The notes: a model not told the origin generated them from the letters alone. A stretch of 64,000 bases of DNA from Rhodocyclus gracilis (GCF_009617575.1 NZ_WIXJ01000007.1:1-64000); one strand, 5' to 3'; shown: positions 13,454 through 22,318, numbered from the stretch's first letter. A program made the numbers and translations.

Positions 13454-13469
13454 TGCCCATCCCACCAAA
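13454..13469 (+). repeat. Right attachment site (attR)
   Basis: TGCCCATCCCACCAAA matches the tRNA 3' end copy at 2663-2679 except for one missing base. It is followed within 10 bases by a strong terminator that probably belonged to the tRNA before integration. Confidence 0.7.
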
Positions 13470-13477
13470 ATTCAAGT

Positions 13478-13510
13478 AAAAAGCCCAGCCTCCGCGCTGG
13501 GCTTTTTACT
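13478..13510 (+). terminator. Terminator, probably the original tRNA-Met one
   Basis: AAAAAGCCCAGC (13478-13489), loop CTCCGC, GCTGGGCTTTTT (13496-13507): a perfect 12-bp stem. No gene directly upstream on the host side needs it, which fits displacement by the element. Confidence 0.85.
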
Positions 13511-13998
13511 TTTCAGACGCCGACACGCTGCCAGGCCACGCCAACTGTGCCGACGAGCGACCGCCGATCCGATTACTTCGCGGGGCGCACTCAGAAGCAC
13601 CGCCGAGCCGCGTTGCGCCGCCGTTGCGCCAACCAGTGTCCGTCATCGCTCTCGCCAGATACCGCCCCTCGACGCACAGCCCCTCCACAGATCCCGTTTC
13701 AGCTCGCGGATTGGCAAGGGCGGCGCGCGTAGTCCGCAGTACTCACTCAACCACGGGCGAGGCAGCGACAATGCCCCTTGATCACCCCCCCGTACCGTGA
13801 CGTTTTCGCTAGACTCATTGCGCCAATATGCAGCGGCCTGAGCGGCGACCCTCTCGACGGGTCGAGCGCCGAGTTACCTCCACTAGAGGCACACTCGGTA
13901 CTGACGACGCTCTTTATGCAGCAGAATCCCTTACGGAACATCAGGCTGAGCGACCAAGCCAACAGCTGCCGCGAACGCCCTCTGACGCCGAGAGAAAT
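13511..13998. other. Intergenic stretch, no gene seen
   Basis: About 490 bases between the right end of the element and the glycosyltransferase-like gene. Frames through it are short and lack ribosome binding sites. It presumably holds the promoter of the downstream gene; no motif stands out. Confidence 0.4.
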
Positions 13999-15456
13999 AT
14001 GTCCGACCAACTGATCCACGCTAACGACACGGTCAATCTCGTACTCATCCAGCCGGAGGGGTACGCGCATAGTGGCGCATTGGCAGAACTGGTGGAAACG
14101 CTCATCTACGGTTTGTACGAAGCGGGCGTTGCGCATCACTTCTCGTTTAATGAATTAAACCCGCTGTGCACCAATATCGTTATTGGTGCACATTTGCTGG
14201 ACGAAAAAAGTCTGCACGACCTGCCGGCCGAGACGATCATTTACAACTCCGAGCAGATCGACGAAAAATCCACCTGGATAAATAGCGACTATCTCGGAGT
14301 TTTACGGCGGTGCCGCGTCTGGGATTACAGCGACGCCAATATCGAAAAACTCCGGTCACTCAGCGTTAGCCGCATTCAACTCCTCCCCGTCGGTTACGTG
14401 CCGCAACTTACCCGAATCCCCAGGCTCGCTCACCAGGATATCGACGTACTTTTCTATGGCGCCATTAATGAACGGCGAAAAAATATCCTCGAAGCCCTGA
14501 TTTCGCGAGGCTTACGCATCGAGTTCCTGTCGGGCGTCTATCGTGAAGAGCGTGACCACTACATCGCCCGGGCGAAGCTGGTAATCAACTTGCACTATTA
14601 CGGCGCCGCCGTCTTTGAAACTGTTCGTGTTTCCTATCTGCTTGCCAACGAAGTCGCCGTCGTCGCCGAACTCGATGATTCCACCAAAATCGATCCCGAT
14701 CTGCGCGAAGCTGTGTGTGGCGTCCCGTACGAACGGCTCGCGGACGCCTGCGTCGAACTGATTAATGACACGGAAAAACGCGCCGCCCTCGCTCGTCGCG
14801 GATTTGAACTATTCTCCCGACACAAAGAAACTGCAATCCTTCGACGCGCACTGGGAATGAGCGATGAGATACCGCCGCATTACATCCCAAAAACCCTCAA
14901 CCTGAGCAACGAAAAAAACTGGCGCGACGACTGCCTGAATCTCGACCCCACTAAAACCGGCACCCCGGACGCGCTGTTCGATATTACACGACCGCTCGAT
15001 GAAATCTCGCTGCTCGACAGCGCACGTTTCGGCCCGATTTTTCTCAAGGAAAACACGTTTGACGCCATCATTGCCGATGATGTTTTCGGCAACATCCCCG
15101 ACCTCGTCACGACGATAGGCAACTGCCTGTATTTACTCAAGGCGGGCGGCTATTTCCATATTCACGTCCGTCACGAGCTTTCGCAGGCCGCCGAGCAATC
15201 AGCGGCAACGCACGCCTTCAATGAGCACAGCTGGCGTGCGCTCACCGACGAGCATTGGCACTATGCATGGACGCAAGCGCGCTTCGAGCAAGTCGCCCTT
15301 GATTTTCACTTGAGCGAATCCGGGCAGACGCTGCACACGGTAGGCCGACCTCTCGCCGAGATTCTGCGTACGCCGCGCGCCGTCGACGGCATGAGCGTAA
15401 CCCTGCGTAAGCGCTATCTTCTCGAGTCGGAGATGGCGCAAACCGCTGCGGCATAA
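13999..15456 (+). CDS. Glycosyltransferase-like protein with MTase-like C-terminus
   Basis: A 485-aa protein. The N-terminal half (about residues 10-290) resembles GT-B glycosyltransferases of the CgeB/family-1 type: IIYNSEQIDEKSTW, the interdomain part QLLPVGYVPQLTRI, DVLFYGAINERRK and LVINLHYYGAAVFETVRVSYLL, which corresponds to the sugar-nucleotide side. The last third (about 300-470) has DAIIADDVFGNIPDLVTTIGN and LKAGGYFHIHV, reminiscent of a methyltransferase fold without a clear SAM motif. The ATG at 13999 follows GAGAG. It is somewhat richer in A/T than its neighbours, so recent transfer is possible. Substrate unknown. Confidence 0.65.
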   Translation: MSDQLIHANDTVNLVLIQPEGYAHSGALAELVETLIYGLYEAGVAHHFSFNELNPLCTNIVIGAHLLDEKSLHDLPAETIIYNSEQIDEKSTWINSDYLGVLRRCRVWDYSDANIEKLRSLSVSRIQLLPVGYVPQLTRIPRLAHQDIDVLFYGAINERRKNILEALISRGLRIEFLSGVYREERDHYIARAKLVINLHYYGAAVFETVRVSYLLANEVAVVAELDDSTKIDPDLREAVCGVPYERLADACVELINDTEKRAALARRGFELFSRHKETAILRRALGMSDEIPPHYIPKTLNLSNEKNWRDDCLNLDPTKTGTPDALFDITRPLDEISLLDSARFGPIFLKENTFDAIIADDVFGNIPDLVTTIGNCLYLLKAGGYFHIHVRHELSQAAEQSAATHAFNEHSWRALTDEHWHYAWTQARFEQVALDFHLSESGQTLHTVGRPLAEILRTPRAVDGMSVTLRKRYLLESEMAQTAAA

Positions 15457-15476
15457 ACGCCAGCCCACCGCCTGCC

Positions 15477-16433
15477 TCAGCCCCGCCCGGCATCGACCTT
15501 ATCGCCGACGCCCGCGCCCTCCGCCGTCATCTTGCCGAGACATCGCAAGGACTCTGCGCTGGCTTCGTCGGCGGGCAGATAGACCAACAGACGGTCGCCA
15601 TTTTTCGGCGCTGACCACCAGTTCGTTTGTTGCAGGTTGAGCACACCGAGCTGCGGGTGCTGGAAACGCTTGCTCTGGTTTTCAATGCCGCGCACTTCGT
15701 TGCGTTGCCACACATGCTGGAACTCGGCCGATATCGCAAAGTAGCGCTGCAGTTGCTCCTGCCAACGCGGATCGTCGGCGTGTTCCGCCATGGCCGCGCG
15801 AAACATCGCCACCATGCGCGGCATGACCTCGTCCCAATCGAGAATGCGCGCACGCCAGACAGGATGAGCAAGCGCCAAGTAAAGGCAGTTGCGGTCCTCC
15901 TTCTCAAGCGCCGCGATATCGACGCCGACAAGCTGCTGGTACGCCGCATTGAAGCCGATGATGGAAAAGCGCGCGTTCTGAATGACCGCCGGAAAAGGGT
16001 TGAGCTGATCGAGGATCGCCTGACTGCTGTCGCTCAGGTGCTCGCACGCCGGCGCCAAGGCAGCGCCCGAGGCTCGCTCGATACCGGCGAGGGTGAACAG
16101 ATGCCGGGTTTCAGCCGCGCTGCATTGGAGCGCCGCCGCAATCGCATCAAGCACCTTGCTCGACGCGCGCGGCGAGCGCCCTTGTTCGAGGCGCGTGTAC
16201 CAGGTGACGCTGATGCCCGCGAGCTGCGCGACATCATCGCGCCGCAGGCCCGGCGTCCGCCGCCGGCCAAGGCGTGACACGCCGACGCGGGCGGGATCAA
16301 GGCTTTCCCGCCGGGCTCGCAGAAACGCGCCCAAGGCTTGCGCACGTCCCGGATTGCCCGATGTCGTATCGCTTGAGCTCGTTGAGCTGATTGAGCCAGG
16401 CGCCGGTAATTGGCGCGCGTCACCCCCGTTCAT
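15477..16433 (-). CDS. XRE-type regulator with MmyB-like ligand domain
   Basis: A 318-aa transcription regulator. The helix-turn-helix (about residues 35-95) contains LGAFLRARRESLDP, RRTPGLRRDDVAQLAGISVTWY (positions about 58-79) and LEQGR, the standard MmyB-family form. The C-terminal domain (about 125-300) with NPFPAVIQNARFSIIGFNAAY is the MmyB-like ligand-binding PAS fold. It is divergent from the adjacent MFS exporter with a 119-base shared control region, so it probably regulates that gene. The ligand is unknown. Confidence 0.85.
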   Translation of the reverse strand: MNGGDARQLPAPGSISSTSSSDTTSGNPGRAQALGAFLRARRESLDPARVGVSRLGRRRTPGLRRDDVAQLAGISVTWYTRLEQGRSPRASSKVLDAIAAALQCSAAETRHLFTLAGIERASGAALAPACEHLSDSSQAILDQLNPFPAVIQNARFSIIGFNAAYQQLVGVDIAALEKEDRNCLYLALAHPVWRARILDWDEVMPRMVAMFRAAMAEHADDPRWQEQLQRYFAISAEFQHVWQRNEVRGIENQSKRFQHPQLGVLNLQQTNWWSAPKNGDRLLVYLPADEASAESLRCLGKMTAEGAGVGDKVDAGRG

Positions 16434-16552
16434 GGCATTCCCCCGAAACGAGACAGGCAGCCTTTATACCAGGATAAGCAGATTCTGGTACCCGTCTAAA
16501 GAAGAGGACATCCTAGCGCCGCTCCCGCCCATTTGATAGTGAAAGCAGCCTC

Positions 16553-18001
16553 ATGACGACTCCGACGGCACCCGCGCGCTTAGGTAACGCTGGCTTGTAC
16601 GTATTGCTGGCCGGGCAACTGCTCCCGCTGATCGATTTCTCCATTGTCAATGTCGCGCTGGCAACCATTGCCGAATCGTTTGCCGCCAGCGCCAGCGAGC
16701 TTGCGCTACTGGTGGCAGCGTATGGCGTCGCCTTCGCGGTCTGCCTGGCGCTGGGCGGCCGTCTCGGCGACCGACTCGGGCGCCGCCATGTCTTTCGCCT
16801 CGGCATCGCGCTCTTCGGCGTGTCTTCGCTGATGTGTGGACTGGCCGATTCACTGACCATGCTACTGGGCGCGCGAACCTTGCAGGGCGTTGCAGCCGCA
16901 CTGATCGTGCCGCAGGTGCTGGCAACGATCCACGCCGGCTTGACGGGGGCGGCGCATTCACGCGCCATCGGCTTCTTTGGCGCCATCGGCGGCCTCGCCT
17001 TTGTTATTGGTCAAGTCCTTGGCGGCTATCTTGTTTCTGCCGATATCGCGGGGAGCGGCTGGCGCAGCGTCTTTTTGATCAATCCACCGCTCTGCCTTCT
17101 TGTTCTCGCCGGAACGACCCGCTTTTTGCCGGAAAGCCCGCGCACGCAGGCTATCCACATCGACGTACCGGGCACGCTACTGCTGACGGCCACTGTCCTC
17201 TGCCTGTTGCTGCCGCTGGCGCTCGGACCGGCAGCGCATTGGTCATGGCCCTATATCGCCCTGCTGACGGCGGTTCCGCCCCTGCTCGCCGCCCTGTGGA
17301 TCGCCGAGCGCCGGCAGGAACAACGTGGCCTCATGCCGCTGCTGCCCCCGGCCTTGCTGCGTCTGCCGAGTATCCGCTTCGGCATCTGGCTCGGCCTCGT
17401 GTTTTTTTCGTGCTGGAGCGGCTTCATGTTCGTACTCGCTCTGGCGCTGCAAGCCGGCGCGGGACTGGAGCCACGGCAATCCGGTGACGTCTTCATTGCG
17501 CTGGGGGCGGCCTATTTTGTCGCGTCGCTCCGTAGCGCCTGGCTCGTCGGGCGAATCGGCGTTCTACCGACGCTGCTCGTCGGCTGCCTGATCCAGATGT
17601 CCGGTCTGCTCGCCCTGATGACGACACTGCATGGCGTCTGGCCGCATCCGGGCGTGCTCAACCTGATGCCATCGACGATCATCATCGGTATCGGTCAAGC
17701 GTTCATCGTCAGCAGCTTTTTGCGTATCGGGCTGGCCGACGTCGCCATCGAGCACGCCGGTGCTGGCAGCTCACTCTTGAGCACCGTGCAACAAACCGCG
17801 TTCGGCCTGGGCTCCGCCCTCCTTGGTGCGCTATTCGCCCATCAATTGCAGCTCGCTGGCAGCCACCTTGACGCCCTACTCGCTGGGCTCACCGGCGAGC
17901 TTTGCCTGATGCTGCTGCTAAGTGCTGGCACGCTGCTGTATTACCGGCGACACCAGCGGCTACGGCGACTCACACGGCATCGCCGAGTGTGTACCGAATA
18001 A
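16553..18001 (+). CDS. MFS transporter, DHA2 (EmrB/QacA) type
   Basis: A 482-aa inner-membrane exporter with about 14 hydrophobic helices, the size of the 14-TMS drug:H+ antiporter family. Family motifs near the N-terminus are LIDFSIVNVALATI (TM1) and the loop GGRLGDRLGRRHVF (motif A). It has no membrane-fusion partner nearby. It is probably controlled by the divergent MmyB-like regulator. Substrate unknown; multidrug or toxic metabolite export is likely. Confidence 0.85.
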   Translation: MTTPTAPARLGNAGLYVLLAGQLLPLIDFSIVNVALATIAESFAASASELALLVAAYGVAFAVCLALGGRLGDRLGRRHVFRLGIALFGVSSLMCGLADSLTMLLGARTLQGVAAALIVPQVLATIHAGLTGAAHSRAIGFFGAIGGLAFVIGQVLGGYLVSADIAGSGWRSVFLINPPLCLLVLAGTTRFLPESPRTQAIHIDVPGTLLLTATVLCLLLPLALGPAAHWSWPYIALLTAVPPLLAALWIAERRQEQRGLMPLLPPALLRLPSIRFGIWLGLVFFSCWSGFMFVLALALQAGAGLEPRQSGDVFIALGAAYFVASLRSAWLVGRIGVLPTLLVGCLIQMSGLLALMTTLHGVWPHPGVLNLMPSTIIIGIGQAFIVSSFLRIGLADVAIEHAGAGSSLLSTVQQTAFGLGSALLGALFAHQLQLAGSHLDALLAGLTGELCLMLLLSAGTLLYYRRHQRLRRLTRHRRVCTE

Positions 18002-18449
18002 CAGCGGGGGCGTCGAGGCGAACCACGCAGCCCCGGCGCGGCCCCTTGAGCAGGCGCTGCAAGTAATGCTCGGCCGCGAGCCGGCTGTGGCAGGGCGGCT
18101 CCGGAAACGCATTGCAGGCCAGCCAACGCCCGCCATCGCTGGCCGCCGCAGCGACACAGCGCCCGCCATCGATGCGTGCCAGAATGAGATCGCTGCCAAG
18201 CCCCCACGACGCCACGACCAGATCGAGCGCCTCATCGCGGGGCACCGTCAGCGCGACGAGCGCATCAACCGGCGAGTCATATTCGGCGCGGATAATCAGC
18301 GGCAGATAGCGACACGAGGATGCGGGCGGCGCGTCGGCCACAGCCATTGGCACGGGCGCATCCTCGACGCGCGACGAGCCGTCACCGCCCTCAGAAGAAG
18401 AAGCGAGAAAGCCGTCTGCGAGGCCCGAAGGAGTCACGAAAATCGCCAT
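17970..18449 (-). CDS. Hypothetical protein
   Basis: A 159-aa protein of unknown function, overlapping the end of the MFS gene tail to tail by 32 bases. The middle (YLPLIIRAEYDSPVDALVAL) and the end (HYLQRLLKGPRRGCVVRLDA, then VIRYTLGDAV) look like a compact soluble domain. The start at 18449 is chosen because the upstream Met codons lie in the promoter region of the next gene. No motif recognised. Confidence 0.5.
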   Translation of the reverse strand: MAIFVTPSGLADGFLASSSEGGDGSSRVEDAPVPMAVADAPPASSCRYLPLIIRAEYDSPVDALVALTVPRDEALDLVVASWGLGSDLILARIDGGRCVAAAASDGGRWLACNAFPEPPCHSRLAAEHYLQRLLKGPRRGCVVRLDAPAVIRYTLGDAV

Positions 18450-18530
18450 GCGGGCGATAAAAGCACACACGGCGGCGCTTGTAAAAGGAAGTTGGCGCGA
18501 GGCACAATCGCCGCTTGCCGGAGTAAGTGA

Positions 18531-19715
18531 ATGCAATTTGACGTTCTCATCGTCGGCGGCGGACTGGCCGGACTCTCTCTTGCCTGTGCCCTGCGCGACT
18601 CGCGGCTGAAGATCGCCCTGATCGAAGGCCGCCCTGCCACCCCTCGCAGTTCCGCCTCTGCCGCCTCGGCAGACGACTGGGATGCGCGCATCTATGCCTT
18701 AAGCCCGGCGAACGCTGCCTTTCTCGACCGCATCGGCGCCTGGAAGCATCTCGAGCGAACGCGGCTGGCGCGCGTTCGCGAAATGGAAATCTTCGGCGAC
18801 GGCGACGGGCGTCTCGATTTCTCCGCCGCAGACGCCGGTATCGACGAACTGTGCTGGATTCTCGAGTCATCGCAGCTTTCCGGAGAGCTTTGGGAAAACG
18901 TCAAACGGCAAGCCAACGTCAGCGTCTTTCGTCCTGCACATCCCGCCGCGCTGCACTGTACGGACGAGGGGGTGGAGCTGACGCTCACGGATGGCGAGAC
19001 TCTCTCGGCGCGGCTTGTGGTCGGCGCCGATGGCCGCGATTCCTGGGTCCGCCAACGCGCCGGTCTCAGCGCGGAGGAAACGCCCTACGGCGAATTGGGC
19101 GTCGTCGCCAACTATGCTTGCGAACGGCCGCACCGCAGTGTCGCGCGCCAGTGGTTCCGCGCCGACGGCGTGCTGGCCTGGCTGCCCCTGCCCGGCAACC
19201 GCATCTCGATCGTCTGGTCCACCGATGTCGCGCATGCGAACACCCTGCTCGCCTTGCCGGACAACGAACTGGCGCTGCGCGTTGCCGGGGCCGGCAACAA
19301 GGTCCTGGGGCAACTGCGAACGATCACATCCGCCCAGGCATTCCCGCTCAGCCTGCTGCGCGTTCCGACCACCATCGCGCCGCGTGTGGCGCTGATTGGC
19401 GACGCCGCGCATGGCGTGCATCCCCTGTCGGGACACGGCATCAATCTGGGCTTTCAGGATGCCGCCGTACTGAGCGAACTGCTCGGCAGTAGCGCCAGTT
19501 GGCAAGACATCGGCGATGACCGGCTGCTACGCCGTTACCAACGCGCCCGGCGCGAAGAAATCCTCCTCCTGCAAAACGTCACCGATGGCCTGCACCGGCT
19601 TTTCGCTGCCCGCACGCCGGGCGTCACGACGCTACGCAATGCCGGCCTGAAGCTCACCCAACGCACTCCCCGCGTCAAGAATCTCCTGATGCGCTACGCC
19701 CTCGGCGCGCTCTGA
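18531..19715 (+). CDS. UbiH/UbiF-family FAD-dependent hydroxylase
   Basis: A 394-aa flavin monooxygenase of the UbiH/Coq6 family that hydroxylates the benzoquinone ring in ubiquinone synthesis. It has the dinucleotide-binding GGGLAGLSLA (residues 9-18), the second FAD/NADPH motif GADGRDSW (about 163-170), and GDAAHGVHPLSGHGINLGF near 287-305. The neighbour dsbC is a frequent partner in betaproteobacteria. Which ring position it serves (UbiH, UbiF, UbiL or UbiM) cannot be told from the sequence alone. Confidence 0.85.
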   Translation: MQFDVLIVGGGLAGLSLACALRDSRLKIALIEGRPATPRSSASAASADDWDARIYALSPANAAFLDRIGAWKHLERTRLARVREMEIFGDGDGRLDFSAADAGIDELCWILESSQLSGELWENVKRQANVSVFRPAHPAALHCTDEGVELTLTDGETLSARLVVGADGRDSWVRQRAGLSAEETPYGELGVVANYACERPHRSVARQWFRADGVLAWLPLPGNRISIVWSTDVAHANTLLALPDNELALRVAGAGNKVLGQLRTITSAQAFPLSLLRVPTTIAPRVALIGDAAHGVHPLSGHGINLGFQDAAVLSELLGSSASWQDIGDDRLLRRYQRARREEILLLQNVTDGLHRLFAARTPGVTTLRNAGLKLTQRTPRVKNLLMRYALGAL

Positions 19716-19768
19716 GTCCGACGCCGATTGCCGCCGTCGCCACACTTTTCCCCTTTAGAAAGCCCTCT

Positions 19769-20488
19769 ATGATCCGGAAGCTCTTGCCACTGACGCTCAT
19801 CGGCCTGCTTGCCGCCGCCATGACGAGCACCTCCTTTGCCGACGAAGCGAGCGTCAAAAAAGCGATCGAAGCCAAGCTCGGCAACAAGGTCGACAGCGTG
19901 ACGAAGATGCCCTACCTCGGTCTTTACGAGGTCTACACCGACGGACAGATCGTCTACACCGACGAAAAGCAGACCACGCTGCTGATCGGCACGCTGATCG
20001 ACGGCAAGACGATGAAAAACGTCACCGCCGAGCGCATGCAAAAGCTGACGGCGATCCGCTTCAACGACCTGCCGATCGAGCGCGCCGTCAAGATCGTGCG
20101 GGGAGACGGCAAACGCGTCTTCGCCACCTTCGAAGACCCCAACTGCGGCTACTGTAAGCGTCTGGCCAAGGAAACCGCGAAGCTGGATAACGCCACCATC
20201 TACGTCTTCCTCTTCCCGATCCTGTCGCCCGACTCGCTCGAAAAATCCAAGCAGATCTGGTGCTCGGCGGATCGCGGCAAGGCGTGGACGGAGTGGATGG
20301 TCGACGGCAAGGCGCCGGTTGCCAAGGGAGACTGTGACGTCTCGGCGATCCAGAAGAACCTCGAACTCGGCCACAAACTCGCCATCAATGGCACGCCGAC
20401 GATCTTCTTCACCGACGGCGAACGCATTCCCGGTGCCGTCCCCATCGCCAAGATCGAGCAGAAGCTCGGACAAACCGCGCCGCGTTAA
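19769..20488 (+). CDS. dsbC: Thiol:disulfide interchange protein DsbC
   Basis: A periplasmic disulfide isomerase of 239 aa. Signal peptide residues 1-24, an N-terminal dimerisation domain (about 25-85) with VDSVTKMPYLGLYEVYTDG, then a thioredoxin-like domain with the active site DPNCGYCKRL (CGYC) and the cis-Pro loop NGTPTIFF. Length and order match DsbC. It follows the UbiH-type gene by 53 bases and is probably co-transcribed. It would be important for folding multi-cysteine periplasmic proteins. Confidence 0.9.
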   Translation: MIRKLLPLTLIGLLAAAMTSTSFADEASVKKAIEAKLGNKVDSVTKMPYLGLYEVYTDGQIVYTDEKQTTLLIGTLIDGKTMKNVTAERMQKLTAIRFNDLPIERAVKIVRGDGKRVFATFEDPNCGYCKRLAKETAKLDNATIYVFLFPILSPDSLEKSKQIWCSADRGKAWTEWMVDGKAPVAKGDCDVSAIQKNLELGHKLAINGTPTIFFTDGERIPGAVPIAKIEQKLGQTAPR

Positions 20489-20516
20489 GTCGCGTCGCCC
20501 ATCGCTACGCCGCCCC

Positions 20517-21518
20517 TCAGCGGGCGGCGGCGAGGAACTGGTCGTAGCGCCGGTGGAATTCCTCCGGCACTTCAAAATGCGGCAAAGCGCCCGTCGGCAA
20601 GGTCTGCAGCGTCCAGTGGCGCTTGCTGGCAAATGCCGCGGCACCACGATAGTCGACAAAATCGCCGCGCACGCCGTGCACCAGCCACACCGGCGGCGTC
20701 AGCGCCTGATAGAAGCGGTGGATATCGCGACTGAAGAGATAGCCGCTGACAAAATCGTAGGGCGCAAAGCGCGCCCCCGGCTGATGCGTCGTCAGCCAGG
20801 CGTAGTCGAGAACCCCCTCGTCGATCTCGGGCGAACCCCAGGTTTTTTCGAGGAAGAAGCGGATGCTCGTGCGACTGGTGAGCAAGGCGAAGACCGCACG
20901 ACTCCAGATCGGCAAGGAGAACATGCCGCGTAGCAAAGGCATGCCACGCGTACTGCCGGGCGGCCCCGACTGCGGCGAGCGCACATCGAAGCCGGTCGGG
21001 CTGACGAGCGCCAGAGAGGCAAACGAGGCGGGAGACTCCACCGCCGCGCGGGCGAGAAATTCGCACGCCAGCGACAAGGCCAGCGCATCCGCCACGGCAT
21101 GATGGCGCGCAGCCTGCCCGCGATCCCGCGTGATTTCGTTCAGCATCGCCAGAATGGCGTCGGTCATCAAGCGCGGCGAGTAGCGGCGATCACCCCGTTC
21201 GGAGAAACCGAAACCCGGCAATTCCAGTGCGTACACCGGGCGTAGGCGACGATAGTGCTCATAGATCGGCTTCACTTCGTAGGCCGAACCCGCCGCATTG
21301 ACGCTGTGGATGAGCAATAACGGCAAGGCATCGGCCGCCGCGCCGCCGCTCTCCGGCGCTGCGTAGTAATACGACAGTCGGCCAGCGATGCTGGCGAACT
21401 CGCGCCGTTCACCGGGAAGCGCCGGCGGTAGAGGCTGCCGACCGTGCCCGTGGGCGCCAACCCGCTCACCCGCGGCAGCGGGAGAATGCGGCCGTGAGGC
21501 CAAAGGCGTCGTACTCAT
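20517..21518 (-). CDS. Alpha/beta-fold hydrolase
   Basis: A 333-aa alpha/beta hydrolase. LLLIHSVNAAGSAYEVKPIY gives the oxyanion region, and YALELPGFGFSERGDRRYS the usual strand-loop. The expected nucleophile elbow GxSxG reads ALSLA, so both glycines are replaced by Ala. An acid in VHGVRGDFVDY and the late His in GALPHFEVPEEF complete a plausible Ser-Asp-His triad. The N-terminal 35 residues are low-complexity. Substrate unknown; it ends facing dsbC. Confidence 0.75.
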   Translation of the reverse strand: MSTTPLASRPHSPAAAGERVGAHGHGRQPLPPALPGERREFASIAGRLSYYYAAPESGGAAADALPLLLIHSVNAAGSAYEVKPIYEHYRRLRPVYALELPGFGFSERGDRRYSPRLMTDAILAMLNEITRDRGQAARHHAVADALALSLACEFLARAAVESPASFASLALVSPTGFDVRSPQSGPPGSTRGMPLLRGMFSLPIWSRAVFALLTSRTSIRFFLEKTWGSPEIDEGVLDYAWLTTHQPGARFAPYDFVSGYLFSRDIHRFYQALTPPVWLVHGVRGDFVDYRGAAAFASKRHWTLQTLPTGALPHFEVPEEFHRRYDQFLAAAR

Positions 21519-21739
21519 GCGACAAACCCTCCTGCTAGTCGATCTTCAATCGTCGAACTTATAAAAACCCCGCGCTACGCACGCATCATCGCAGATCGGC
21601 GCCTGCAAAGGTGTGCACTGCGAACAATTATGGATGCTATTCGCATTGCAGTCATCTACTGCACGACGCTAGGGCGCAAGGAGCGAACTCGCCGCCCTAG
21701 CGCCGCTCCAACTAAAACATAACCATTAGAGGAATCGAC

Positions 21740-22288
21740 ATGGGAGCAGGCATCTGGAAATCGCTGTGGCAGGGAATTCTTGGCGGAGGTACCGCAACGA
21801 CGCGCAGCATCGTCGAGGGCGAGTCGGGCAGCGGTGGCGCTTGCGGTGCAGGCGGCACGGGAGCGGCCTCGGCAGAAAGCCGCGTCGCGTGGAAGCGACT
21901 GCTACCACCCGACAGCTTCCGCGTTCTGTTCGACGAAGGAACGGAGCCGCCGCACAGTCATCCACTGAACCGGGAAAAAGGCGACGGCACCTTCGTCTGC
22001 GCCGCCTGCCATCATCCGCTTTTCGACAGCCGCCAGAAATACGACAGCGGCACCGGCTGGCCAAGCTTTCACGGCGCACTGCCTGACGCCCTCGGCTTCA
22101 AACGTGATTATCTGCTCGTAGTGCCGCGCACCGAGTACCACTGCGTCGCGTGTGGCGGGCACCAGGGACACGTCTTCACTGACGGGCCGCCGCCGTCCGG
22201 CAAGCGGTATTGCAACAATGGCCTGGCGTTGAAATTCATTCCGCGAGGCGAGGCGCTGCCGTCACGTCGCGACGCTGGCGCGCACTAG
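21740..22288 (+). CDS. msrB: Peptide-methionine (R)-S-oxide reductase MsrB
   Basis: A 182-aa repair enzyme for methionine-R-sulfoxide in proteins. The MsrB domain (about residues 50-172) has the zinc pairs CAAC and CVAC, then GGHQGHVFTDGPPPSGKRYCNNGLAL, described here by position 136-161, with the catalytic Cys in RYCNNGLAL. The first 50 residues are a Gly/Ala/Ser-rich extension (GESGSGGACGAGGTGAAS) without a clear signal peptide. The gene stands alone, tail to tail with the MarR gene. Confidence 0.9.
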   Translation: MGAGIWKSLWQGILGGGTATTRSIVEGESGSGGACGAGGTGAASAESRVAWKRLLPPDSFRVLFDEGTEPPHSHPLNREKGDGTFVCAACHHPLFDSRQKYDSGTGWPSFHGALPDALGFKRDYLLVVPRTEYHCVACGGHQGHVFTDGPPPSGKRYCNNGLALKFIPRGEALPSRRDAGAH

Positions 22289-22318
22289 CAGGAACAAAGC
22301 CCCCTCACGCCACCGCCT

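Larger units (their letters stand above)
2663..13469. mobile_element. Integrated satellite-like element in tRNA-Met
   Basis: A 10.8 kb element bounded by a copy of the tRNA 3' end (2663-2679) and a near-copy (13454-13469). The integrase is next to the tRNA. Inside are a DUF2335 membrane protein, a minus-strand operon from AlpA through an initiator-like gene, dnaB and small genes to a tape-measure-like gene, and a plus-strand regulatory operon ending in a second AlpA-domain protein. No terminase, portal, capsid, tube, baseplate or lysis gene was recognised. Size, AlpA regulators and a replication module recall P4-like or PICI satellites; a decayed prophage is the alternative. Confidence 0.8.
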
